From positions 1 to 17,456 of the forward strand of contig DAOVRZ010000117.1 of assembly GCA_030627905.1 (NCBI GenBank): DNA of 17,456 nt, in the 5' to 3' direction. Source of the stretch: JAGMES01 sp023128035 (GTDB lineage Bacteria; Bacillota; Halanaerobiia; DY22613). Within the stretch, counting starts at the first letter, position 1; the number at the start of each line of letters is the position of its first letter. The notes beneath the pieces were generated by a model. It was not told where the DNA came from. It did no database searches and saw only the letters and a program-made list of their open reading frames with translations. Positions 1-7,161 of the stretch are shown here, piece after piece. A program made the translations under genes and the position numbers.

Positions 1-801
1 CTCTCAGAACTAATATTGCATCAGATTCCAATAACTTTGCTTGCAATGACTACGGGAGTTTTATTTTTATTTGATTTAAAAGACAAAAACCCAGAAAAAA
101 TCTCTGAATATTCAAAGCATATTTCTAAAAAGCCAGAGAATTTTGATTACAAGCTAAAAAAGAAAATTCTTTCTAAAAAACCTAAAAATCATTATAAAAA
201 GTTAAAAAAAGAGACAATTTTCAATCTATTAATTGGGCTATTACCAATATTAGCAGTTATTGTTGCTGTTGTTGTTTTCAAGATTAACATCATAATAGTT
301 CTGACAATTGTTATCACTATTTTATTAATCACATTTAAAAAATATATTCCAGAAATTTACAAGGATTTTGATTTTAAGAAATATCTGTCTATGTTCTTTA
401 TAGTATTCGGGTTAATGCTCTTTAAGGATTCACTTATTTATAGTGGTGCTGTTAACATTCTTCCCGAATATTTAATCTCAATTAATGTTCCAAATATAAT
501 TATAATCGCTGTAATTCCCCTGATTGCAGGATTGATGACTGGTGTTACACATGCTGAAGTTGGAATCTCTTTTCCAATTATTATGCCATTTCTTGTAAAT
601 CAAAGTGGGATTAATATAGGTAATGTTGTTTTCGCTTTTGTTGCAGGATTTGCAGGAGTGTTGTTATCACCTGTTCATGTCTGTTTAGCTATCACCAAGG
701 ATTATTTCAACGCTGATTCAAAAAAGCTATACAAATTGCTTGTTCCAGCAGTTTTAATAATGCTTGCGGGAGCATTTGCACTATATTTCTTATATCAGTG
801 A
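1..801 (+). CDS. DUF401 family integral membrane protein, C-terminal part
   Basis: The reading frame is open to the window edge, so the 5' end is cut off; a TTG at 16 is only an internal codon. About 266 residues are visible. Several hydrophobic segments (roughly residues 75-115, 125-140, 165-185, 205-225 and 240-262) make this a multi-pass membrane protein. The motif HAEVGISFPIIMP and the stretch FAGVLLSPVHVCLAITKDYF near the C-terminus match what I know of DUF401, a transporter-like family of unknown substrate found in archaea, Thermotogae and other anaerobes. A very lysine-rich loop (about residues 27-71) contains a tandem duplication of about 15 residues. I assign the family but not a function. 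Confidence 0.72.
   Translation, partial: LSELILHQIPITLLAMTTGVLFLFDLKDKNPEKISEYSKHISKKPENFDYKLKKKILSKKPKNHYKKLKKETIFNLLIGLLPILAVIVAVVVFKINIIIVLTIVITILLITFKKYIPEIYKDFDFKKYLSMFFIVFGLMLFKDSLIYSGAVNILPEYLISINVPNIIIIAVIPLIAGLMTGVTHAEVGISFPIIMPFLVNQSGINIGNVVFAFVAGFAGVLLSPVHVCLAITKDYFNADSKKLYKLLVPAVLIMLAGAFALYFLYQ
121..213 (+). repeat. Tandem 45-bp coding duplication in the DUF401 lysine-rich loop
   Basis: Positions 121-165 and 169-213 encode two related 15-residue blocks, SKKPENFDYKLKK-like and SKKPKNHYKKLKK-like, separated by one codon. The DNA is clearly related but diverged, so this is an old in-frame duplication in a cytoplasmic-looking basic loop. Confidence 0.6.
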
Positions 802-876
802 ATTACTCCTCCCTGTATTATTCTTTATATAATAGATTTTGTTAATTGCATTTCTTAAGTTTTGCAAGAAGTTTTA

Positions 877-1359
877 ATGAAAAATTTATTTGTTACTGTT
901 AAAAAATTAGACCCTTTTGGGAAATTTCTAGGAAGTTGGAATGGTAAAGTCATAAAAAGTAACGATGATCTCACAGTCATAGAATCCATATATAGATATA
1001 AGAATTTGGACCTGGAATATTTAATTCTTAAGATTGGTGATATTTTTACTGAATATTATTTTAAAAATAAATGGTTCAACATTTTTGAGATAAGAGGTGG
1101 TAAGGATAATCACTTGAAAGGATGGTATTGTAATATAACTGAACCTCCAAAAATATCTGATAATGAAATTATATGGACTGATTTATTATTGGATATCTTT
1201 ATAAGTCCTGAAGGAAAAATTATAATTACCGATGAGGATGAGTTCGAGAGATTAAATTTAAAAGAGAAAGATAAAGATTCCTGGAAAAACTCTATTAAAG
1301 CAAAAGATGAAATCATTAGAATGTTTAAATTGAAAAAAGAACCTTTTGATAAAAAATAA
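877..1359 (+). CDS. DUF402 family protein (FomD/Ntdp-like phosphohydrolase fold)
   Basis: This is a 160-residue soluble protein starting at the ATG at 877. An in-frame TTG at 862 has no ribosome site, while AAGAAG lies about six bases before the ATG. The C-terminal half carries the DUF402 signature: EYYFKNKWFNIF (59-70), a LKGWYCNI block (80-87), the Asp pair TDLLLD (D102, D106) and the acidic ITDEDEF (D119 to E122). In characterised relatives (FomD and staphylococcal Ntdp) such acidic residues bind a divalent metal and the enzyme hydrolyses nucleoside di- or triphosphates or nucleotidyl phosphonates. The family call rests on motifs; the substrate is not known. The gene precedes a GNAT gene on the same strand, with a 113-base gap. 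Confidence 0.72.
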   Translation: MKNLFVTVKKLDPFGKFLGSWNGKVIKSNDDLTVIESIYRYKNLDLEYLILKIGDIFTEYYFKNKWFNIFEIRGGKDNHLKGWYCNITEPPKISDNEIIWTDLLLDIFISPEGKIIITDEDEFERLNLKEKDKDSWKNSIKAKDEIIRMFKLKKEPFDKK

Positions 1360-1419
1360 ACTTTAATAAATCTTTTAAAATTAATAAAAATTTTAATACA
1401 GTTTCTTAAATTATTAAAT

Positions 1420-1450
1420 TTTTGTTTAGACTTAAATTAATTAAACAAAA
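1420..1450. repeat. 9-bp perfect inverted repeat upstream of the GNAT gene
   Basis: TTTTGTTTA (1420-1428) is mirrored by TAAACAAAA (1442-1450) around a 13-base AT-rich centre, about 22 bases before the GNAT start. It is too AT-rich for a firm hairpin terminator. An operator or a chance repeat in AT-rich DNA are both possible. Confidence 0.35.
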
Positions 1451-1472
1451 TACAAATAGATGGGTATAGAAA

Positions 1473-1901
1473 ATGAAGATCAGGGTAATGAAAGAAGAAG
1501 ACTATGAGAGACTTATTGAACTCTGGGAGAGATCGGGATTAGACTATAAGCCAGATGGAAGAGATTCCAGAGAACATATATTGAAAGAATTAAAAGCTAA
1601 TCCAGACCTTTTTCTTGTTGCAGAAGATAACGGAAAGATAGTGGGTTTAGTTTTAGCTACATATGATGGAAGAAAAGGTTGGCTAAATAGAATTGCAGTA
1701 GACCCTGAGTTTCAAGGAAAAGGTTTGGCAAAAAAATTGTGTCTTAAGGCAGAAAATGTTCTTCGTAGAAAAGGGTGTATGGTTTTTGCTATGCAAATTC
1801 ATGATAGTAATAAGAGATCTAAAAATATGGCAAAAAGCCTGGGTTATGAAGAGAAAAAAGACATAATATATTTTCGTAAAAAAGATAATGAGAATGTTTA
1901 A
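1473..1901 (+). CDS. GNAT family N-acetyltransferase (RimI-like)
   Basis: This 142-residue single-domain protein has GNAT architecture. The N-terminal strand-helix MKIRVMKEEDYERLIELW leads to the acetyl-CoA binding motif A, IAVDPEFQGKGLAKKL (about 74-89). Its Q-G-K-G-L-A fits the R/Q-x-x-G-x-G/A pyrophosphate loop. NKRSKNMAKSLGYEE near residues 113-127 is the typical motif B helix ending in the LGY/LGF turn. The family transfers acetyl from acetyl-CoA to an amine (protein N-terminus, metabolite or antibiotic); no substrate can be read from sequence. The last 14 bases overlap the start of the next gene, which suggests co-translation with the membrane aminopropyltransferase-like protein. Confidence 0.87.
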   Translation: MKIRVMKEEDYERLIELWERSGLDYKPDGRDSREHILKELKANPDLFLVAEDNGKIVGLVLATYDGRKGWLNRIAVDPEFQGKGLAKKLCLKAENVLRRKGCMVFAMQIHDSNKRSKNMAKSLGYEEKKDIIYFRKKDNENV

Positions 1902-4449
1902 TAAAAAATTAAAAAACTTTAAGTCTAATAATCTTGGAATTTTCCTCTTGTCTGTTTCAACATTAGCTCTTCAAGCTCTTTTTACCAGGTTGTTTTCGAT
2001 ATCTTTGTGGTATCATTTTGCTTTCATGATAGTAAGTATTGCATTGCTTGGGTTTGGGGCAAGTGGTACTTATCTCTCAATATTTATTAGTAATAATTCT
2101 AATAATGAAAAACAAACAAACACCATATTTTTAAAAAATAATACTGTTAATAAAGATCTAAAAAATGAAAAAAGAATATCATTAAAGAGCAAGTATAATC
2201 TTTCGCTTTTCTCTTTTCTATTTTCCTTAACTACAATTTTGGGTTATTTAATATTCAATCTTGTTCCTTTTGACTCATATAGGATAGCCTGGGAGAAAAT
2301 ACAATTCTTATATCTTTTTATCTGGTATTTAGGATTAACTGCCCCCTTTTTCTTTTCTGGAGTTTGCTTGGGAATTTTGCTTTCTTTGAAATCAGAAAAA
2401 GTACATGAAGTTTACTTTTACAATCTTATTGGATCTTCAATTGGAAGTTTCTTTATAGTTCTGGCAATTCCTTTTTTTGGAGGGGAGAAACTTGTGTTAA
2501 TTATAGCTGGACTTGGAATTATTGCCTCTATCTTATTTTTACCAAAACATAGAACAAAATTTAAAAAATATAAGTTGGTGAAGTTCATTTCATTTTTTTT
2601 AATTATAATATTAATTATCTTTACTCCAAATTTTTTCCAGATAAGAATGGCTCCTCAAAAAACATTGAGCCAGTTGAAACAATTTTCTGGTTCAAAAATC
2701 ATTCTAACCAGGTGGAATGCTTTTTCAAAAGTTGATGTTATAGAAAGTGATAAGATACATAGTGCACCAGGTTTAAGTTTAAAATATCCAATTACTATCC
2801 CGAAACAAATAGGGGTTACTACAGATGGAAATGACATTTCCCCTATAACTTTCTATGATGAGACTAAAAATACAACTGATTTTCTCAATTATCTACCTTC
2901 ATGTATTGCTTACATGCTTAAACCAGATTCAAAGGTAGTTCTATTAAATCCAAACGGTAATTTGGACATTCTATCTGCACTTCAACATAACTGCAAAGAG
3001 ATAGTAGTTGTTGAAGAAAATCCAATTTTAACTAATCTCCTTAAAGAAGATTTTAAGGATTTCTGTGGAAATATCTTGGATTTGCCAAATGTAAAAGTTA
3101 TAAATGAGAAAGGTCGAAATTTCATTTCAGCCTCAAAACATAAATTTGATTTGGTATTTTTATGTCTGGATGATAGCTACAAAGCTGTTACAGCGGGAAC
3201 ATATAGTCTTGGAGAAAATTATAAATATACAGTTGAAGCAATAAAGCAGTATTATAATCATTTAGAGAATGATGGAATTTTATGCATTTCAAGGTGGCTT
3301 CAACTTCCTCCAAGTGAAAGTCTAAAAATATTCTCTACAATTTTAGCTAGTTTAGATGAGCTTGGAATAAAAAATCCTAATGAAAGAATAGTTGCAATTA
3401 GAACATTTTCAACATCTTTTATCATGGTTAAAAATGTAAAATTCTCAGGAGATGAAAAAGATAAAATAAGAGATTTCCGCGATAAGATGGGTTTTGACTT
3501 AATATATTATGACAATATTAGGCTTGATGTGGTAAATAAAAATATAAAAATGGTTAAACCGCATTATTATGAAACCTTTTCCAAGATAGCTGGTGCAAGT
3601 AGAGAGGACTTCATTTCAGAGTATGAATTTGATATCAGACCAACAACAGATAATAGACCATTTTTCTTTCATTTCTTTGAAGCAAGTCATCTACCTAAGA
3701 TATTGGCTTTTTATGGAAAAACATGGTTACCTTTTGGCGGTAGTGGTTACTTAATTCTATTTGTCCTTTTAATATTTGCCATTCTACTCTCCATAATACT
3801 TATCATCATACCCTTGATAATTAGAAGTAAAAGATTTAAGTCTTCAAGAAAATCTAAATTTAAACCATCCAAGCGGATTATTTCTAGACAGAATATATTT
3901 AGATGGATTATATTTATATACTTCTTCTCAATAGGTATTGGTTATTTATTCATTGAGATTTCACTTATGCAGAAATTTATACTATATTTAGGTCATCCTA
4001 TTTACTCCATATCCACAGTATTATTCTCAATCTTGTTTTTTTCAGGTCTTGGCAGCTTGTATCTTGGTAAAAATACAAAATATTTTTCTGTAAAAATTGG
4101 TGTTTTACTTATTCTCATTCTGCTTTTACTTTTTTTATCACTAATATTATTAAAAAACGTGATGATTTATTCCTTTTATGTTAGATTATTATCATGTCTT
4201 CTCATCTTAGCACCAATTGGATTTCTAATGGGTGCTCCATTTCCGATGGGCATTAGATTTACAAGTGAGATTTCATCTGAACTGATACCTTGGGCTTGGT
4301 CTATAAATGGATTTGCTTCTGTTATAAGCTCAATTCTTGCTACAATATTTGCAATTTCCTGGGGATTTAATTCAGTCTTAATTATGTCCTTTTTCGCATA
4401 CTTATTGGCCCTGATATCTTTTATAATTTTGAAGCTCTATTTGAAATAA
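1888..4449 (+). CDS. Membrane protein with spermidine-synthase-like central domain
   Basis: This 853-residue protein has three parts. About seven hydrophobic segments occupy residues 15-250, interrupted by an Asn/Lys-rich loop at 68-103. A soluble Rossmann-type domain spans about 255-610. About seven more membrane segments span 618-850. The soluble part resembles spermidine/spermine synthases: a nucleotide-binding strand-loop at 349-362, the acidic strand end VVVEENP (373-379), DLVFLCLDD (421-429) and the RPTTDNRPFFFHF block (584-596). That last block is typical of membrane-bound spermidine-synthase-like proteins. The glycine-rich loop is degenerate (NPNGNLD where soluble enzymes have GGGDG-type), so polyamine synthesis is not assured. 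The ATG at 1888 lies inside the GNAT gene; a second ATG at 1894 is an alternative. GC is very low. Confidence 0.75.
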   Translation: MRMFNKKLKNFKSNNLGIFLLSVSTLALQALFTRLFSISLWYHFAFMIVSIALLGFGASGTYLSIFISNNSNNEKQTNTIFLKNNTVNKDLKNEKRISLKSKYNLSLFSFLFSLTTILGYLIFNLVPFDSYRIAWEKIQFLYLFIWYLGLTAPFFFSGVCLGILLSLKSEKVHEVYFYNLIGSSIGSFFIVLAIPFFGGEKLVLIIAGLGIIASILFLPKHRTKFKKYKLVKFISFFLIIILIIFTPNFFQIRMAPQKTLSQLKQFSGSKIILTRWNAFSKVDVIESDKIHSAPGLSLKYPITIPKQIGVTTDGNDISPITFYDETKNTTDFLNYLPSCIAYMLKPDSKVVLLNPNGNLDILSALQHNCKEIVVVEENPILTNLLKEDFKDFCGNILDLPNVKVINEKGRNFISASKHKFDLVFLCLDDSYKAVTAGTYSLGENYKYTVEAIKQYYNHLENDGILCISRWLQLPPSESLKIFSTILASLDELGIKNPNERIVAIRTFSTSFIMVKNVKFSGDEKDKIRDFRDKMGFDLIYYDNIRLDVVNKNIKMVKPHYYETFSKIAGASREDFISEYEFDIRPTTDNRPFFFHFFEASHLPKILAFYGKTWLPFGGSGYLILFVLLIFAILLSIILIIIPLIIRSKRFKSSRKSKFKPSKRIISRQNIFRWIIFIYFFSIGIGYLFIEISLMQKFILYLGHPIYSISTVLFSILFFSGLGSLYLGKNTKYFSVKIGVLLILILLLLFLSLILLKNVMIYSFYVRLLSCLLILAPIGFLMGAPFPMGIRFTSEISSELIPWAWSINGFASVISSILATIFAISWGFNSVLIMSFFAYLLALISFIILKLYLK

Positions 4450-4725
4450 ATGGTTTTGCAAATTAGAGATTTTATAATCATAAAAAATTAATATTTTAAT
4501 GAATAAGTATTTGTGAAGATGTATAAAACTTTTGGTAGAATATTAAAATTTGTAATAACAAATATCACAGACCCGTTTGTAATAATTTAAAATTTCTTGG
4601 CCTACTAATTAATTCTATACATTCATTAGATTACTAACTATGTTTTTTGAGTAAATTGATTTATGTTTTAACAATAGTAGTTTAATAAGACGAAAACCTT
4701 TTTGTTATTTTATCTATACCATTTT

Positions 4726-5373
4726 TTAAATACCACAGTGTGGGCAATTTTCGACTTCATGAATTGGAAAATTTTGTTCAATGATATTATTATCGTATGA
4801 AAAGAATCCTATTGCTCCACATTTACATGCATACCAGCCATTTTTAAATTGAGAGAAATTCTCTCCATTTACTGTCAGATTAATAGATTCAACACCTGTT
4901 TTCCATCGAATATTTGTAATAAGATTCTTGCAATTTGTTGAGCGTAATTTGATAACATAATCCCTAAAGTGTTGGCAGTGGCGCATTAGAAGCACAGCTA
5001 TGGTTATTTCTTTAGGAAATGATATATCCATAGCGTTAGCGCAAATAGCAACCAAATTACGAGGTAAGTCAAAACCAATTATTTTCAAAGCAGACCCAAG
5101 TACTTTTGGATTAACTTCAATAGCATAAACCATTTTAACCCTCATAGCTATCTGTAATGATAGTCGCAAATCTCCAGCACCAATATCCAAAACAACATCT
5201 TCTTTTTTTATATTCTTTAAAACCTTCTTGTATATCTCATCATCATAAGGACTGAACCATCCTTCCCAGCCTTTCAATCCGTGAAGTTTTGAAAAGGATT
5301 TAAACCCTTTCTGAAATTGTGAACGCCTCTTTTCTGTACCAATCGTTATGCGACTTATTACTTCATTAATCAT
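4726..5373 (-). CDS. SAM-dependent methyltransferase with C-terminal zinc-ribbon-like motif
   Basis: This 215-residue protein is on the minus strand, convergent with the membrane gene. The class I methyltransferase core is visible: motif I VVLDIGAGDLR (60-70), the acidic end of the second strand YAIEVNP (83-89, E86) and a likely adenine-contacting ANAMD (112-116). The C-terminus adds CKCG (183-186) and CPHCG (210-214), four cysteines in a zinc-ribbon-like spacing, seldom seen on small methyltransferases. The ATG at 5373 follows a GGGGT ribosome site. The gene reads in the same direction as the glycerol cluster and starts 124 bases after DUF1667. Its GC is lower than the cluster's, so it is probably a separate unit. 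The substrate is unknown. Confidence 0.75.
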   Translation of the reverse strand: MINEVISRITIGTEKRRSQFQKGFKSFSKLHGLKGWEGWFSPYDDEIYKKVLKNIKKEDVVLDIGAGDLRLSLQIAMRVKMVYAIEVNPKVLGSALKIIGFDLPRNLVAICANAMDISFPKEITIAVLLMRHCQHFRDYVIKLRSTNCKNLITNIRWKTGVESINLTVNGENFSQFKNGWYACKCGAIGFFSYDNNIIEQNFPIHEVENCPHCGI

Positions 5374-5497
5374 CTTACCCCAGATTAAAGTCTGCTTCTA
5401 ACACAAAATAAACATATTAATTAATGTCTTCATAATTTTTTCTTATTCTATATCTAATCTATTTCCATGCTATTTAAATGAATTTATTGTAAAAAAT

Positions 5498-5875
5498 CTA
5501 TTCCATCATTGCTGGAAGAGATCGGCTAGCTATTATATCAACCCCGGTTCCAGCTGCATTTGATAACACAACCTGATGTATTTCCACTGGTGCATCTAAT
5601 TCTATTTTGCACAACTTATCTAAAACTTTAAAAATCTTATTCTTTGGGATTGCTTCTGTGGATCGCACCGGAACTAAAGGATGAAGTCCTTTTACAACTC
5701 TGACAGTTGTAACAATCATTCGCTTTGGATCAACAATCTCTGTCTCTGCGTAATTAATGCCTTTCTTGCATTTATTGCCGTCAACCTCAAGAACAGTTTC
5801 ACCATCATATGTCACATTTATTTCACAACCCACAGGACAATCTATACAAATCAATTTAGTTTTTTCTTTTACCAT
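5498..5875 (-). CDS. DUF1667 small cysteine protein, last gene of the glycerol cluster
   Basis: This 125-residue protein has C10-x2-C13-P-x-G-C17 and a fourth cysteine at C36 followed by KKG. The spacing resembles the N-terminal iron-sulfur domain of molybdopterin oxidoreductases and suggests a [4Fe-4S] cluster. DUF1667 genes commonly follow a GlpA-like dehydrogenase and an FAD/NAD oxidoreductase, as here, and I recall the same trio in Thermotoga glycerol operons. The likely role is an electron-transfer subunit of glycerol-3-phosphate oxidation, in place of GlpC. The start is well supported: the stop codon of the upstream gene runs directly into the ribosome site (TAAGGAGG, 5889-5882), six bases before the ATG. 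The stop is TAG. Confidence 0.85.
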   Translation of the reverse strand: MVKEKTKLICIDCPVGCEINVTYDGETVLEVDGNKCKKGINYAETEIVDPKRMIVTTVRVVKGLHPLVPVRSTEAIPKNKIFKVLDKLCKIELDAPVEIHQVVLSNAAGTGVDIIASRSLPAMME

Positions 5876-5886
5876 GTCTTTCCTCC

Positions 5887-7161
5887 TTATCGTTCTTCCA
5901 CTTTAATTAAAAGTTCTCTACCCCCAACAGCCTTTTTGTGAACTTCTGGTGATAATATTACCTTGATCATCTCACTAGGTCGAACATATTTTTCTACTTG
6001 TTGTTTAATCAATTTTCCATCAACTTCTACTTTAACCCAAACACGATCTTCCACTGGCCATTTAACTCTGAGTTGCAACTCTTGTGGCTCCTTCTCTAAG
6101 TTTTGAGGATCAAGAAATTGAGGTAAAACATGATGTACGTTATTTCCAGCGATAACTCTCAATTTACGCTCTGATTCTTTTTTATGTTGGATAGCATATT
6201 TTCCAGAGTGTTGTCCGGCTACAAAACCAGCTTTAGTTACCCAATCAACCACATCGTATACATGGACAACATTTCCCGCAGCAAAGATTCCTGGTACATT
6301 AGTTTGCATTGTATCATCTACATATGGACCACCTGTTAGAGGGTCTAGTTTCACTCCCGCCTTCTTAGAAAGCTCATTCTCAGGTATAAGACCAACTGAT
6401 AGTAGAAGAGTATCACAAGGAATAGTATCTTCAGTTCCAGGGATAGGTTTCCAATTCTCATCTACCTGAGCAGAGACAACTGCCTCTACTCGATCACGTC
6501 CCTTTATATCAATGACAGTATGTTTAAGTTGGAGAGGAATATCATAGTCTAACAAACACTGTACATAATTCCGCTTTAAGCCACTAATGTAAGGTAATAT
6601 CTCTATCATACGCTCTACTTTAGCTCCCTCAAAAGTTAGGCGACGAGCCATTATCATTCCAATATCACCAGATCCCAAGATTACAAAGCGCTCACCAGGC
6701 ATATAACCCTCAATATTAACCAATCTTTGAGCAGTACCAGCAGTATATATACCTGCTGGACGGTATCCTGGTATGGCTAGTGCTCCGCTTGGTCGCTCTC
6801 GACAACCCATAGTTAGAACAACTGCACCGGTATCGAGCTTAATCATGCCATCTCTTTTATTGAAAGCATAGATCTCCCTTCTTGGAGTAAGGTCCAAGAC
6901 CATAGTATCTAAAAGATCTTTTACACCAGCATCTTTAGCCTGAACAATGAATCGATTAGCATATTCAGGACCCGTTAGATCCTCTTCAAAAATTTCAATT
7001 CCAAAACCATTATGGATACATTGCAAAAGAATACCACCTAATTCAGTATCACGTTCTATAATTATCACATCTTGAGCACCAGCTTTTTTAGCAGCAATTG
7101 CTGCTGCCAATCCTGCTGGGCCACTCCCAATTACTGCTACATCACAATATTTCTCAATCAT
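5887..7161 (-). CDS. NAD(P)/FAD-dependent oxidoreductase, glycerol-3-phosphate dehydrogenase partner
   Basis: This 424-residue flavoprotein belongs to the pyridine nucleotide-disulfide oxidoreductase superfamily but lacks the CxxC redox pair. FAD binding is shown by GSGPAG (12-17) with the acidic residue in IIIERD (33-38) and by GIFAAGNVVHVYDVVDW (291-307). A second GSGDIG (163-168) is a Rossmann loop for NAD(P)H. GCRERP (119-124) is typical of the subgroup related to sarcosine oxidase alpha and HcnA/B-type proteins. In glycerol clusters this protein sits between the GlpA-like dehydrogenase and DUF1667 and probably passes electrons from the GlpA flavin to NAD(P)+ or another acceptor. Its ATG overlaps the glpA stop by eight bases, with AAAGGAG upstream, so the two are translationally coupled. 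It is often labelled GlpB-like, but it differs from E. coli GlpB. Confidence 0.85.
   Translation of the reverse strand: MIEKYCDVAVIGSGPAGLAAAIAAKKAGAQDVIIIERDTELGGILLQCIHNGFGIEIFEEDLTGPEYANRFIVQAKDAGVKDLLDTMVLDLTPRREIYAFNKRDGMIKLDTGAVVLTMGCRERPSGALAIPGYRPAGIYTAGTAQRLVNIEGYMPGERFVILGSGDIGMIMARRLTFEGAKVERMIEILPYISGLKRNYVQCLLDYDIPLQLKHTVIDIKGRDRVEAVVSAQVDENWKPIPGTEDTIPCDTLLLSVGLIPENELSKKAGVKLDPLTGGPYVDDTMQTNVPGIFAAGNVVHVYDVVDWVTKAGFVAGQHSGKYAIQHKKESERKLRVIAGNNVHHVLPQFLDPQNLEKEPQELQLRVKWPVEDRVWVKVEVDGKLIKQQVEKYVRPSEMIKVILSPEVHKKAVGGRELLIKVEER

Noticed and set aside
862..876. TTG at 862 as start of the DUF402 gene
   Set aside because: No ribosome site before it; the ATG at 877 has AAGAAG at suitable spacing and gives the usual N-terminus.
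4450..4725. Terminator or small RNA between the two convergent genes
   Set aside because: Only short AT-only repeats (such as TTTGT..ACAAA) were seen; no stem stable enough to call.
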